Both the position numbers and the translations under genes were made by a program. Below are positions 23,394 to 36,060 of a stretch of 64,000 nt of DNA, one piece after another (position 1 is the first letter of the stretch; each line of letters begins with the position of its first letter). This DNA is from Zonotrichia leucophrys gambelii (Eukaryota > Chordata > Aves > Passeriformes > Passerellidae). The stretch covers positions 42,313,229 to 42,377,228 of the forward strand of contig NC_088169.1 of the NCBI RefSeq assembly GCF_028769735.1, in the 5' to 3' direction. The notes under the pieces were generated by a model. It was not told where the DNA came from. It was given only the letters and a program-made list of their open reading frames with translations, and did no database searches.

Positions 23394-26300
23394 TCCTGTT
23401 TAACTTGCATAATAGTATGAAAAAATAACAGGTCTGTCATTCCTGGTGTCCATGAAAATGAAGGTCATGTATGCTTGTGCCTCCTGGCTCCTTTTCAGAG
23501 ACATGCCATTCAAAACTCCTCAGACTTCTAATTTTTATGACTGAAAAATAAGCCTGTCATGAAATCAAAATGTTTCCCAGGTTTTGTATCTGGCTTCTGT
23601 AAGTTTGGGATTGCATCCCATGTCTGCACATCAGGATAAACCTCAGGGTTGCATTTGTCCCCCTTCTCTTCCTTGGTTTACGTGGAAAGGAAATCAAAGA
23701 TGTGGTCAAATGAGGGTCATGGTGCATTACCACACGTCCCCAGTCTGGATGACAAAAGGTCTGAGCCATCTGTTTGCAATAGCGTGGTCTGGGTTTGTTG
23801 AAGGGCTGATCCATGAGGTGAAGCTGCTGTGCAGCTGCCCAGTGTGTCTGTGTGCCACTGAAACTACCGAGAAAGTCCTTAGAGAGAGCAAGGGAGAATG
23901 TCTATTCTCCAAGAGGTATTTCAGCCAAATAACTAAAAAACAGGACTTGGGGCTTTAATTTATTTCAACATTTGCTAATGGAACTATGATGTAATACTGA
24001 CGTGGATGTCCATTTCATGACACAAAGTACTGGAAAGAAACAAGAACCAGAAATATATGAAGTTCTGTACTGCTTAATAGCTTTGGAAATTGTCCAGTAT
24101 AACAACAGGGGATGCTGACAAAGCTGGTATTTTGCTTCACTTTTCGTCACTTAGGAGAGCTCTCAGTTTTCAGACTAATTTGAGAACAACTCATAAAATA
24201 GATAATTTAAAAGCTCTCCTCAGTGCCCTGCACTCTTGACCCACAGCAGACTTCACTCTTCACTTCTACCCCTGCTGTGCAGTGGTTTTATGCTTCACAC
24301 CAACATTCACAAGAGCACAGGTTGACACCACTCTCATGTCTGCATGGGAAAATGGGATTTTGACCTCAGGTTTCTAGAGCTGAAGAGTTAAAACACATTC
24401 CTCAGCTCTATTTGTGATTTCCTACACTGCCTTTCTGACATAATTCAGAAAATCTAGGTAACACTAAGTGAAACCCTTAATGCTGAATTCCTGCTGGAAT
24501 CAATCCATAATTAATATTTTATAGGTTTACTTCACAGTTTGGTAGTGCCATATTATTCTTCAAAGGAATAGGCTGTGGGAGCCTATTCTGTACCTGGACA
24601 CAATGATTTACATTGTTGTCTCTCACTATTATCAGTGGAAGAAATCACATTTATTGAAATAATACCAATATAGAAAATGGGATGGGATATAATGGAGGAG
24701 AGTTACCAAGTTTCATGAAAATGAAAGCTGATACAAAAATATTCCTTTGCACTGTATATGAAACATACATAATTGCTACACTGATTTACGTAGCATTAAA
24801 TACATAATCAGGTGGTTTAAGTTTTGTGGATGCTAATATAGTTTTAGGAGCTGTAAATGGCTCTATCAGGTCAGACAAAGGTTTACATAATTTAATAAGC
24901 TCTGACAGTGAGTAGCAGCAGATGGCAAGGAAAGCATGGAAGAGCAGGTCAGGCACATAGTGAGGAGCATCTTTTTATTTCAAAGCCCTTATCTGATTTT
25001 ACTTTAATGTGTCTGCTTAACCTCTTTTCTAAACTCATGTAAACTCTGGGAACCACACCACCATCTGGCACTGAGGTCTGGGGCTCAGCCATGACACGTG
25101 TGGACAAGCACACTTCTGCTGATTTGCAATCTGCTATCTGTTGATTTAATCAGATATTTATCACCTCTTGTACTACGAGAGACAGAAATAATTTCTCTGT
25201 GCATGTTCCCCTTGCTTCTTGGGGCTTTATAGGTCACTGCAGTATCTCCCTGGAGATGTTTCTATTCCAAGATGAAATGTGTTGGTCCACAGAGTGATCC
25301 CTAGCATGGTAGAATTCCTTTTTCTCTTTGCTCTGTTCTGTATCATATTTAGTTTTACTAAATCTTTTTCAAGATTGGGAAGCCCAAGCTGTACAGAGTA
25401 TTTAACTAAGCTGGTATTTCAGCTTAGATGCAAAGCTGAGTGATAACTTCCAGGCTTCTGAATAAATATCTTCCTCAGAATAAAATGTGTAGAGACACAG
25501 TGCAATTATTAATTTTTTTTTTTATTTGCCAGCATTATAGATCCCAGGGCCAATTCATGTGAGGAGTTTGTAGCTAAAGCATTTTGCTGCCTGTGTGATG
25601 AATTATATGTTTCATAACACATCACACCTTCAATGTGGTCTTATATTTTATACTGTTGATGTTTTATTTAACTACATATTATCCCAAAGACTTTCTCCTG
25701 TGTGGAAGAACTCTTAGCACTGTCGGTTTATACTCTGAAAAGATGGTGTTATCTGAATTCAGAGCAGGGAGGTGACAGACTTGTTCAGGAAATGTATGGC
25801 TGTCACTCAGGATTTATTTTCAGATGATCTCTCATGTGACATTGGAAAACAAAAATTTTTGGGGTCATTCTTGAACATGAAAAGGTGACAAAAATACAAC
25901 TATATTTGGTTCTCTTTGGTATGTAAATCTAGGGACAGTTAGCCTGAATGCTCTAAATAATCCCAGTCACAGCAAGAATACCATCAATTTGAATAAATAA
26001 CTTCTCATGGCATATGAAATCATATTTTCCTCAATTAGATGCTGAGAGATTGCTTTGCAAGTGATATGCTCCCTTATATTACACCTACAATTTCCTTTGT
26101 CCAGTGCTTGTCTCACCACACCTGCAACACCAACTTGAGACTGCGCTGGAGAAGAACAAACTAGAAAATTGTCTGGGTCTGATAAAAACAGCTTATGCAG
26201 GCTCACCTCTTCCATGTAAATTTAAGGGATCATCCATTCTGCAGGAGTGATATTCAGCAGGAGTGAAATACACCACTTTCTCTTAGTCACAGGAGCCTTC

Positions 26301-29300
26301 AGTTCAAACTGATTTTGATTTCAGTGCCACTCGCTCACACCATGTGTGCCCTCTGCCTCCTAGGGACAGTACAGCCATGAGAACAGCCAGGCCATTTAGG
26401 CTGAAAACCCCTTGATTTTCAGGGAGTGGTGTCAGGCTCAGCACACTGCCAGATCTCAGCTGATCTGAGAGCACTGGAGAGTGCAGCAATGATTAAACAC
26501 AAAAGAGGTTCAGCCTGCTTACATGGGGAGGAGGAACAAGGGGGATGCATGACACAGCCAAGGTGACCAGTTTCCCAGCCCTTGATCTGACTGAAGGAAC
26601 AGGTAGCAAGTATTTTTATTGCCTGAAGTTGGTCAAACAATAGCAATGATGAACACCTTTGATTACTCATACCTGCTTAAAAAAAAAAAAAAAGTGTAGG
26701 TCTGCTTTAGAGATTCTACTCCAAAATTGCCATGCAATAAAAAAGCGGCAAAGAATTTTCCAAGTTCAATTTTTTTCAAGATGCATGTGCATCCTAAATT
26801 CCTATTTATTATTCATACAAAATGAAACCTTAAAATACCATTAAATGATGCTCAGTGGTAACAGACACAATTATGATTAACTGAGAATGATTTACCACCC
26901 AAGCTTCTCAGATTCTAATGCTTCACATTACCATATTTATTTACTTAAATTGAGCATTTATTTACTTGTTCTTAGCATTCAGCTAGAGAAAAGTCAGAAA
27001 ATAAAATTATGTTCCTCCAGTTTATCTACCAGTACAATTTAATTCTCACAATAGCTGTTTCTCATTCTGGTTTGAAGAACTAGTAATTAGTTTTGTATGT
27101 GATGTTCCACCCTCCAAGCAGAGGCCATCACAAAGGGCAGTGTTTGGATGCTGGTCTCAGCTGGACTGTGCTCAGGAGTACTTGAGTCAAGGCTTGAATC
27201 AGACTTATCTCCATGTTATCAGGTTACTCCCTTGAAAATGAGACTCCTGCCTCCTGCTTCCATGGCAGGATGTCTTGTCATTCTGATGACATTTACTAGG
27301 ATAATTTCACCAATACTTTTCCTTTCATGGATGCTCTTATTTCTGGGAAATATCTGAATTTCTCCCACTTGGTGAGTTATGCTCTTTTTGCAATGGCAGG
27401 ATAATTATGCTTCTACGTTTCACTACAGAAACAAACTGCTAAGCTTCATTAAAAGTCTCCAATAAGTAAGTGTTATTATCTTTGCATGAATTTTTAAGAG
27501 GCAGTGAGATGTATCTGTATTTATTTAAGAAAAAAAGAAAAGACAATAAAACTTTTCAGACTTGTCTCTTTTGTGTAATAAAGCACTCTTTTATCATTTC
27601 ACTGACTATACAAATTGAACAAGTAACTTTAAACAGCCCTCCCAGAGTACCATAGAAGACAGTATAATTATCCTTGTCCTTCCTAAGGCCCTATATTAAA
27701 TGAAAAGTCCTCATCAAGTCAGTGAAAGATAATTTTTTTCTGTCCTATGTTTGCATAAATCACAGAGAATTTGTGAAATGTTTGGGGGTCTTAAATATCT
27801 CTGAATCACACTTGGGCTAGAAATGCAACAAAAAAGGTCCAAGGGTGGTCCTAGTAGAAGAGGTCCAGCCTATGATCTGGTTCCTTCAAAAAGAAGGAAT
27901 TGTAAATTTGGCTGATTGAATGTTATGCTTTGAAATTTTTCAGGATTTCTCATAGATTTAAGTATAAGAACAAATCCTGTTAAAGTAATTTCAGCAGACC
28001 CTATCTGCATGTCTGAAATCTTCCATTTGAATTCATCATCCATCATTTCTCCATGATGAGCAGACAGTCTAACTAACCAGACAGAAGGTTACCTTACAAA
28101 CTTATTGTCAGTGAAGCCCTGCAGATTGAATTCTGACTGGCACGCTCACACCTGGTAAGATGCATGGACTCATGCTGGGATGCAATTAGCACACAATATT
28201 CTCATTTGTTATTGTCTCTTTAATACCCATCTCTTATTGGTTTTTTTTCAATCAAGTATTAGGAGATTTTCTCAAGGATGAAAATTTTCTCTATGCTTAT
28301 TTCCCTACAGACAAGAGTAACCCCAACTGTAACCTGTGTTTAGTTTCAGGAGAAATGTGGCATTTCTAAAACACAAGTAAGATCTCCACGGTATTTTGTA
28401 TCATGGAAACAGTGAAAGTACATGGGCAAAAGAAGAGAATGCTTTCATATTATTCAAGAACCATCTACCTTCTTCTCCAACTGAGCCTGAACAGACTTGA
28501 AGAGACAGTGCATGTTCAGCAGTTGACATTTGAAGGGTTTCTCATGCTTAATATAAAATTTCACTTTAGAGCACCCTAGAAAAAGCATTGCCTACTCTGA
28601 TTTAAAAGCATTAAATACTCCATATATATTTTTTTCTGATACATATGAATGCATATATGTGAAAAATCAGCAATGTTCTTAATGCAAATATTTAACATTT
28701 TATACATCTTTGAATGAAATACAAACAAATGCATACAAGATGGGGGGCAATAATTACATTTATGCAGGAGATTAAGCTTTTTTATAGTTCTCACAATTAA
28801 TATTTTAGGACTGTATCTTCATCTGCATTTGAAAAATCTAATTAAATGCTTCTATGAAAAAAATAAAAAAGACCAACATATCACAATTCTTATGCTTTCA
28901 TTCCCTGAAAGGGTATGTCCTGAAAAGATATGTCTGGCACACTGGTGTCACTGCAGAATTCACTGCCTCAATAGGAAATCTGCTCATGAATCTCATCAAT
29001 AATGCTTTTGTTTGTAATTTTATGTTTTCAGTTTTTTTTTTTATTTTATGAGAATTCTGAAGAAATTTTAATTGTAAAGATAGTATATTGAAATGTGAAT
29101 TGAATTTATATTAGGGGTTAGCCCATATATATAGGCTCAGAGCAAAATTTCCTAGCCATCTCAACAGAGATATTCCACCTCATATACGTGGGTCATTGTA
29201 GAAAAATTCTGAAATAATTAATGATCTATAAGATCCATGCAAACAATTAATCAAAATTCCTCTTTCCTCTCTTTCCTTTCAGAGGTGCACCTACATATCT

Positions 29301-29631
29301 ATTTTTATCATCTCTTCTGTAAAGAGTAATTTTCAAACAGTGGGAGCCAAAACTCAGGCCATGTGGGTTAAAAATCTCCTGAATTCCTTAGATATACAGT
29401 TCATAAATGAAATTTTGTGAATTTCCCATCCAGCCTTCACAAATTTCATTGTAGTGCTGAGCTCTTAGAACACTGTGAAAACAGATACATTAAACACAAA
29501 CACTGACAATAATTTATTGCATTGTATAATTTACCTTAGAATATCAGACTTGAGCAGAATCAGCATTGAGTGAGCTAGTACAGACTAAATTTATCCAAAA
29601 AAAAAGCACAAGAAAACTACACAAAATAAAA
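23394..29631. other. Long gene-free interval
   Basis: More than 6 kb of unique DNA. It contains a 15-base A run (26679-26693) and a small hairpin at 24566-24588. Overlapping open frames at 23557-23958 on both strands (up to 124 codons) show no domain. No mobile element is recognisable, which is unusual only for its length; bird genomes have low repeat content. Confidence 0.55.
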
Positions 29632-29701
29632 TTTCTATGAGAATTCTTTCTATGAGTATTTATACTTTCTATGAGTATTTGTTTGTATTTATACTTTCTA
29701 T
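29632..29701. repeat. Short imperfect tandem repeat (TTTCTATGAGTATT units)
   Basis: Four imperfect copies of a CTTTCTATGAGTATTT-like unit. Two perfect 16-base copies start at 29646 and 29665 (period 19); degenerate copies lie at 29632 and 29693. Looks like local slippage or duplication. It lies close to the CR1 at 29770, but its orientation does not fit that element's tail. Confidence 0.7.
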
Positions 29702-29769
29702 TATTTGTGCAATCGCACACATTTTAACATCAAATGGCTTGGTAGCAAGACAGAGTCTCTCTTGAATTG

Positions 29770-31037
29770 AAGTTCTATGAAATCATTTAGATCTGAAAAT
29801 CTCTCCAAGAGCTCAAATTAAACTCTATACTCAGCACTGGCAAGTCCACCACTAAACCATGTCCCTGAGTGCCACATATACATGTACTTTAAATACTGAA
29901 TTTTTGCTGGGGATGGTGACAGCTGCCTGTCTCCATGCCTGACAACCCTTTCAGTGAAGAATTTTTTCCTAATATCTTGAGGTCATTTTCTCTCTTCTGT
30001 CACTTGTAACCTGGCAGAAGGGTCTGACCCTCACCTCACTGCACCCTCCTTTCAGGTAGTTGTAGAGGGTGACAAGGGTCTCCTTCAGCCTTCTTTTCTT
30101 GATCTTAAACACCTCCAGCTCCCTCAGCCACTCCTCACGGGACTTGTGCTTCAGACACTTCAGCAGCTTCATTGCCTTCTCAGGGCATCCTCCAGGCACC
30201 TCAATGTCCTTCTAGCGAGTGATCCAAAACTGGACACAGGACTCAGGGATGTGACCTCACCAGTGCTGAGTACAGAGGGAGAATCCCTGCCCTGGTCCCA
30301 CTGGCCACACAGTTGCTGGTACAGGCCAGGATGCCATCGGCCTTCCTGGCCACCAGGGCACACACTGGCTCATCGTTGGCCACTGTTGACCAACACTTGA
30401 GGTCATTTTCTGCCAGGGAGCTTCCCAGCCACTCTTCCCCAAGCCTATAGGGCAGCATGGAGTTGTTGTGATTCAAGGGCAGTGAACCTCATACAATTGG
30501 CTTGGGTCATTGATCCTGTGTGTCCAGATCCCTCTGCAGAGCCTGCCAGCCCTCTAGAAGCTTGGCACTCCCACCTGGGGCCATCACCAAACTGACTGAA
30601 GGTGCCATTGATCCCCTCATCCAGATAATCACCAAGGGTATTAAACAGGGCTGGCCCCAATACTGAGCCCCAGGGAACACCTCTGGCCACCAGCTGGATG
30701 TCACTCCAGTCACCACCACTCTTTGGGCCTGGCCACCCAGCCAGTTTTCAGCCCAGTGAACAATGCACCCTTTCAAACCATGAACAGCCAGTTTCCCCAG
30801 GAGAATGCTGTGGGAGACTGTGTCAAAGGCTCTACCAAAGTTTGGGTAGATGACAGGCACAGCTTTTCCCTCATCCACTCAGTGGCTCACCTTGCCACAG
30901 AAGGTGATCAAGTTGGTTAAGCAGGACCTGCCTCTCACATACCCATGCTGGCTGGGCCTGACCCCCTGGTCATTCTGCACGTGCTGTGCGACAGTATTTA
31001 GGACATTCTGCTCCATGATCATCCCTGGCACTGGTTA
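29770..31037 (-). mobile_element. CR1 LINE, 5'-truncated copy with ORF2 remnants
   Basis: The longest repeat of the window, about 1.27 kb. In plus-strand reading, CR1 blocks follow in order: TCATTTAGATCTGAAAA at the 3' end, AAGTCCACCACTAAACCATG, GACAACCCTTTCAGTGAAG, TTTCAGGTAGTTGTAGAG, GCCACTCCTCACGGGACTTG, GGCCAGGATGCCATCGGCC, CCACTCTTCCCCAAGCC, AGATCCCTCTGCAGAGCC, CCCCAATACTGAGCCCC, GGAGAATGCTGTGGGA and CCCATGCTGGCTGGGCCTGA. It covers the C-terminal part of the reverse transcriptase through the 3' UTR; the 5' end is truncated near 31037. The long plus-strand frames over it (30146-30400, 30723-31071) are antisense artefacts. Confidence 0.95.
29969..30878 (-). pseudogene. CR1 ORF2 reverse-transcriptase remnant, frameshifted
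   Basis: Four open pieces in different frames together give the end of a CR1 ORF2 product: 30878-30507 with AFDTVSHSILL at about 30830-30798; 30690-30445 with GVPWGSVLGPALF at about 30681-30643; 30476-30243 with YRLGEEWLGSSLAENDLK; 30199-29969 with LYNYLKGGCSEV. The catalytic FADD-type box has become FGDG (about 30591-30580), so both key aspartate positions are not preserved, and Q is replaced by W in the PQGSVLGP-type motif. The copy is therefore dead. CR1 is a non-LTR retrotransposon, not a virus. Confidence 0.9.
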
Positions 31038-31866
31038 TGTTATGGCTACAACTTTGTGCTTAACAAATTAAAGGATAGGTGATAGGTAGGCAGACAATTT
31101 GCTTTCATACTAGTAAAGTTATAATTTCAATGAAATACAGAAAGCCACATTTTTTTTCCTACAAGCAGTTCAGCAAATTTCCTTTTCTTTCACACAGTAC
31201 ATAAAGCTAAATCAAAATGGACACAAGATCAAAACATTGCTGATTTTTATTTAGAATTTGGTAGAATATGAAGAAATCACCTTTTCTGAGCAGCACTTGT
31301 CATGCAGTGTCCATGAGCCCACCCACCCTGTGTTAAATGTAAAGCAGTATAGATTGTATATAACAATTGTGCTCTGTTCCTCTTTCCATTTTCCAAAAGT
31401 GGTACCTTATCACATAAATGATATCATTGCCCAAGTGTTTAAAGAAGTTTAATTAAATGTAACACTTCCAATAAATTCCTTGGGCAAATGGTCTACCATA
31501 GGGGCACATAAAGAACGTGAACATTAATTGCATTTGAGATTAGCCTTGCTGAATTGAATTCTCACACACTGATACCCTTTCTGCTTTAGCCATAAATATT
31601 AGGCATTTCTACATGCAGGTATTGGCAGGTTTACTGTAAAGTAATATTCCCTCTGGACTGAAAGTCTACACGGGAAAAAGTTTACTATAGCAGAACTACC
31701 TGCTTACAAATTACCAGTGAGGCAGACAGTGCCTCTCTTTTGGTACTCTTTACAAATGCAGCATTTCTATTCAATATCATTCCATTAACAACCTCTGTAT
31801 CAGAGAATTGCACATGAAAAAAACCCTATAGTTTTATAAACCATCAAAAGTTTCTGGGTAAAAATA
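31038..31866. other. Gene-free interval
   Basis: Unique AT-rich sequence; the longest open frame is about 64 codons. Nothing recognisable. Confidence 0.55.
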
Positions 31867-31920
31867 CCCCCACCAACAAAAAAAAAACAAACAAAAAAAA
31901 CCCCAAAAAAACAACCAAAA
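31867..31920. repeat. A-rich tract with AAAC/CCAA units
   Basis: Begins CCCCACCAAC, then A runs broken by C and CCCC. Closely similar in style to 10163-10280. An 88-codon minus-strand frame through it (rich in F, W and L) is an artefact of the T-rich strand. Confidence 0.8.
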
Positions 31921-34012
31921 GAAAGCCAAAGCAAGGACACCAGGTGAAAAAATCCAATTTGCTGATAAATTAATTAAATTCCCTACTGACCCAACCCTGA
32001 GTGAACATGCCTCGTGTGGGAGAGACTTAAAGACAAATTTGCTAATTAATGTTAATGCAGGGATTGGAACAATTAGAAGAATAGGTTCCGAGCAGAACAT
32101 CTCTCTTTGGCTCAGTTAGTACAAGCATGGTAACTAGATCCTCACATTTGCAAGAGCTATTGTGAATTAAACAATTTCATTACATACAACACAAGTAATA
32201 ATATTGCAGTGCCCTTGTGCAGGGAAATGTAAAACAAGTAAGGAATAGCTGTTCTTTCTGGGTTTATGTGTAATTGTGTCCCAATATCCTGAGTATCATG
32301 GGAAAACCTTAAGGGATTAGTACTACTGTGGCATTTCAAATAGTCTAAAAGATTATCATGCCTGAACATCTTTTCAAGGCATATTCTAATAGAGACTTAA
32401 CCATTTGTAACTAGTTGATTATTATAATTGTATTTCAGCGAATATAGTTGTAAAATAGAAAATTGAATAAACTCACCTGTATGGTATTACAGACTAATGT
32501 GAGACGGGAAAGCTCCAGATGAATAAAATTAAAAGCGGCTGAATTCCCTTTACCAGTGCTTATATTCACTACTGTTAATTTTTACAATGAGATGAAGACT
32601 GCATACATGGTGGTGATCTGCCTGACTCCTTCCTAGTTTTGATAGATCTGTTTTAGAAATTAATTCTGGATGAAGTAAGATTCTTAGCCTACACAAGGGA
32701 ATCTCACAAAATCAATTATAATTTTATTGAGTACATTGGATTCTACATGAAAACTAACATAGTACAAAAGATGTTTGCCAGTTCCTGATGATTCTACCAT
32801 TTTTACAAATTATTTCTTTAAGATTATGTACTATATGTTTCTATTTTGCCACCATGCTATCTCTTAATTACTGATCAATATGACTCTAAATATAGAGCTA
32901 CTCAAATGGTAGACTGCAAGGAGCCATAATGGACTACTGGATAACTAATGCCTGTTTTAACAAGTCCATAACCATGTATTTGCTATAGGAGATACTTTAC
33001 TATGGCTCCAAAAGAGCTATTACAAGCTATTGACTTTGAGCACATTCCTACCCATCTAATTATGTATTAATGTTACTGCTGTTACTGTCACAACAGAGAA
33101 AACTGAAGCGAGACAAAAAGTTAAGAAGTGAAGTAAATGCAAATTTATCTAGCATTGAAAATTCTAAAAGAAATGTTTCTTGGTGACAAACATAAAATTG
33201 GTGAGCAACTGAAAGGAAGGGAGACAAACATTAGAGCATTCTAACACTCAGTGGATTCAGTTTCCAGTAAGGCAGACAGCTGTTTTGTTTCATTCTGCAT
33301 TCTTAAACAGAGGCATCACACAAATTTTTCTTTTTAATATTGAGATGAGTGAAAGGAGCAAGTTTGTTTTCTTCTTCCATCTGTGTACTGTTGCACTGAT
33401 TTTCAAACTAAACCCTTACTGAGACAGGAGATAAATTTATTTTGATTTATCTGGGTTCAATTTTCAGTAATATAAGAGAATTTGAAGCAAGAAAATTTTC
33501 ATTTATTCAATTTTACAGTGAAGAATTTGCACAGCTTCAGTCTTGGCTGCATGTAAGAAGGAAAGAAATAGAAGAGGGACATAATGAAATCCAAAAGGGG
33601 AGCAAAGCTAAAATGAAGGAACAACTCCATCCATATGAGCTAAGTATTCTTTTCACCTCCCCAAAAGACAGCAAGACTTTAGCTATACTCTCAGCTTTCC
33701 TGCATTCAGGAGTTTGACTGGATTCACATTTATAGAAATTACAACTACTGTCTAAGGCTGATAGTGGAAAAGACTGTGGATCTGAATGTGTGATCAAAAC
33801 CAAGACAGAGACAGTAGCATTTTGGGAGACAGCCAGTTTCTAAGTCCTTCTCTACCACATTAAGATTCTCATTAGAAATCTTGTGATTGTGTGTATGGTA
33901 ATGAGACAATCCATACCTTGACAACTTACTTTTCTAACACATAGCAGATGTAACCAATAAAGTGGTCAAAAGAGAATATTTTCCTGAATTCCAGTTGAAA
34001 ACTTCATCAGAA
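31921..34012. other. Gene-free interval with two weak exon-like islands
   Basis: Unique sequence. At 33097 an acceptor-like ACAACAG is followed by a 29-codon frame starting RKLKRDKKLRSEVN and ending at TGA 33184-33186. At 33519-33552 an acceptor TTTTACAG and a donor CAT|GTAAGA bracket 34 bases inside a 91-codon open frame (33442-33717) that reads EEFAQLQSWLH there. Both are short and unrecognised, so I do not list them as genes. Confidence 0.4.
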
Positions 34013-34091
34013 GCAGAATACTTTTTCCTTTAAATGACCACCACCATTTCCTGGAATGCAGAATACTTTTTCCTTTAAATGACCACCACCA
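34013..34091. repeat. 34-bp direct duplication, period 45
   Basis: A 34-base unit (GCAGAATACTTTTTCC... to ...GACCACCACCA) at 34013-34046 is repeated exactly at 34058-34091, with 11 unrelated bases between. The perfect identity suggests a recent event or an assembly artefact. Confidence 0.92.
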
Positions 34092-34910
34092 AACATATAA
34101 TTCTTTTCTCAGTAGTGCATGCAGTTTTCAGTACCTCTAAATCAAGTCCTTTCCCCAAAAAATACAACAGCCTATATGCAGCAGGGGAGGGAATGGAAAA
34201 TAGAATTTTCTAGCAAAATGACTCCTGGACATGGTTTGCTATGGCCTCTGACCAAAGACTTCCTGAACTAAAAATGAATCACCCTGACAGTTACAAAAAC
34301 CTCAGCAATAGGGCTTAGAAATGCCCACAGAATACATATTCTTTCAAGGTGCATGATTCTAACCATTACCCAGAATCTTAGATGGAATCTGTCTCACCTT
34401 CAGGAACCTGTAATATAGATGTTTAGAGGTGGGCTAAACTCCTAATCTAGGCAGTGTCTGCTGTCATTTGAGAGAAACAAGCACAATTCATTTGACTTAT
34501 TTTAGCCATCTTTACCAGAATGATCTATATTATAATAAAAATATTAAAAATAAGCCTAATGTGTCCAGTTTAAATATGTAGTAATCCACATTTAATTTGA
34601 TTAATTTCTCTTCTTAAAACAAGTTTAAGGAGTAGAAAAGGCCACAAGTTACATATCTGAAAGAACTACACAAAGGAACAGGTAAGACAGAGAGCTTTCC
34701 AAGTCTCTCTTGACATCTTGCCCTTAAGCACTAAAATTTACAGCCCACAGATCACATTGTACAAAACCATAAAACTGAAACACACCCAACCATGGGATGT
34801 CTCAGAAACATCCTGAATAGCCTGTCTTTTCCTCAAATCTGAGAGATTTAATGAACCAAAACTCCCGAAGAAATTAATTAATTCATGAGTTAATGTGATG
34901 TTAGTCCTCA
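34092..34910. other. Gene-free interval
   Basis: Unique AT-rich sequence with no open frame of note and no recognisable repeat. Confidence 0.55.
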
Positions 34911-34957
34911 TATTGGTTGGAGCTGAAGGGGCATCTAGAGGTCATTAGGGCTAATTG
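34911..34957 (-). mobile_element. Possible CR1 3'-tip scrap
   Basis: TTGGTTGGAGCTGAAGGGGC followed by ATCTAGAGGTCATTAGGG resembles the reverse complement of the last 50 bases of a CR1 (TTGGAAGGGGCCTCTAGAGGTCAT wording, written here in part). It is short and diverged, and no tail octamers are seen. Confidence 0.4.
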
Positions 34958-35873
34958 GAGGTACAGCAGATACTACTTCAATAGTTGCTCAGGTTGCTTA
35001 TGGGCCAAGTCCAATTGAGTCCTGAATAGCCTGTCTGGGACATCTGTTCAAGTAAAAAGTCTGCTACAGCTGCAAACATTACAAAATATGGTGAAACAGC
35101 AATAAGACTTCTGTTAGCAGCAGTACTCTGCAGACCTTCATTTGAGAGGCAGCATTCAACATGAGAAAGAAAATATAAAACTCCAACACAAAATATACAA
35201 AAGAATATACAAAACCCCAACAATCTGTTAATACTTCCTTGGCATAGTTTAGTAAGTTACTTAATTTGATTCAATGTGATAATAGAATTAGCTTTTTTCT
35301 GTTCTACTCATTAAAGGAAAAAGAGACAAAAAAGACTAAAAATTTCCTTAAAGAAACCCGAGGGCAAGAGATGCTATAGTTCTTTTTTAGATCATTTTGC
35401 TAAAATAATGGGTGTTATGGGTACTCAATTATGCCTAATTGATAAGTAGCTAGTGATAGCTAGGAGCTCAGGCAGACAGAGCCTGATGTCACCAGCTCAG
35501 TTCTAAACCTACTGCTGTAGCTATATTTGATCTTTATTTCACAGAAGAATGCATTGCAAGTGAAAGAACAGGAAAGAATGAGGAATTGTGGTATAGCTGC
35601 ATATCTGGAACAGCTTCAAAGAAATTACAGACACTGCAAACATAAAACCACTGACTGAATTAATTAACTAATGAAATTTCATTTCTCATTCCCCTCCTTT
35701 TGCATTGTAATACTGCATGCCCTTGAACTGCCACCTGTACTCACTCACAAGTCTTTATTGCTGGAAAAATAAAAGAATGAGACACACAAACATGCACTTT
35801 CTTTTATATATGTTATGGGGGATTCCAAATTATGCCAAATAGATTAGGGTTGGGAAAATGCTGCAAAAGCAAC
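34958..35873. other. Gene-free interval
   Basis: Unique AT-rich sequence; nothing recognisable. An 81-codon minus-strand frame at 34978-35223 has a hydrophobic, C-rich start but no family match. Confidence 0.5.
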
Positions 35874-35975
35874 ATATCTATATATATCTATATATATCTA
35901 TATATATATCTATATATATATCTATATATATCTATATATATCTAATATATCTATCAATCTATCTATCTATATCTA

Positions 35976-36039
<64 letters not shown>

Positions 36040-36060
36040 ATCTATCTATCTATCTATCTA
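35874..36060. repeat. Compound TATC / TATATC microsatellite
   Basis: 187 bases. The first half (to about 35950) is TATCTATATATATC-like units; the second half is a long TATC run, broken once by TATCATC near 36037. The tetranucleotide part is long enough to be highly polymorphic. The 67-codon frame of alternating I, Y, S and L at 35858-36061 is an artefact. Confidence 0.97.

Noticed and set aside
29632..29701. Considered as the octamer tail of the neighbouring CR1
   Set aside because: The CR1 at 29770 is on the minus strand, so its tail would read CATAGAAT on plus; these units read the other way.
30146..31071. Several plus-strand open frames of 65-84 codons
   Set aside because: Antisense of CR1 ORF2; the true coding sense is minus and broken.
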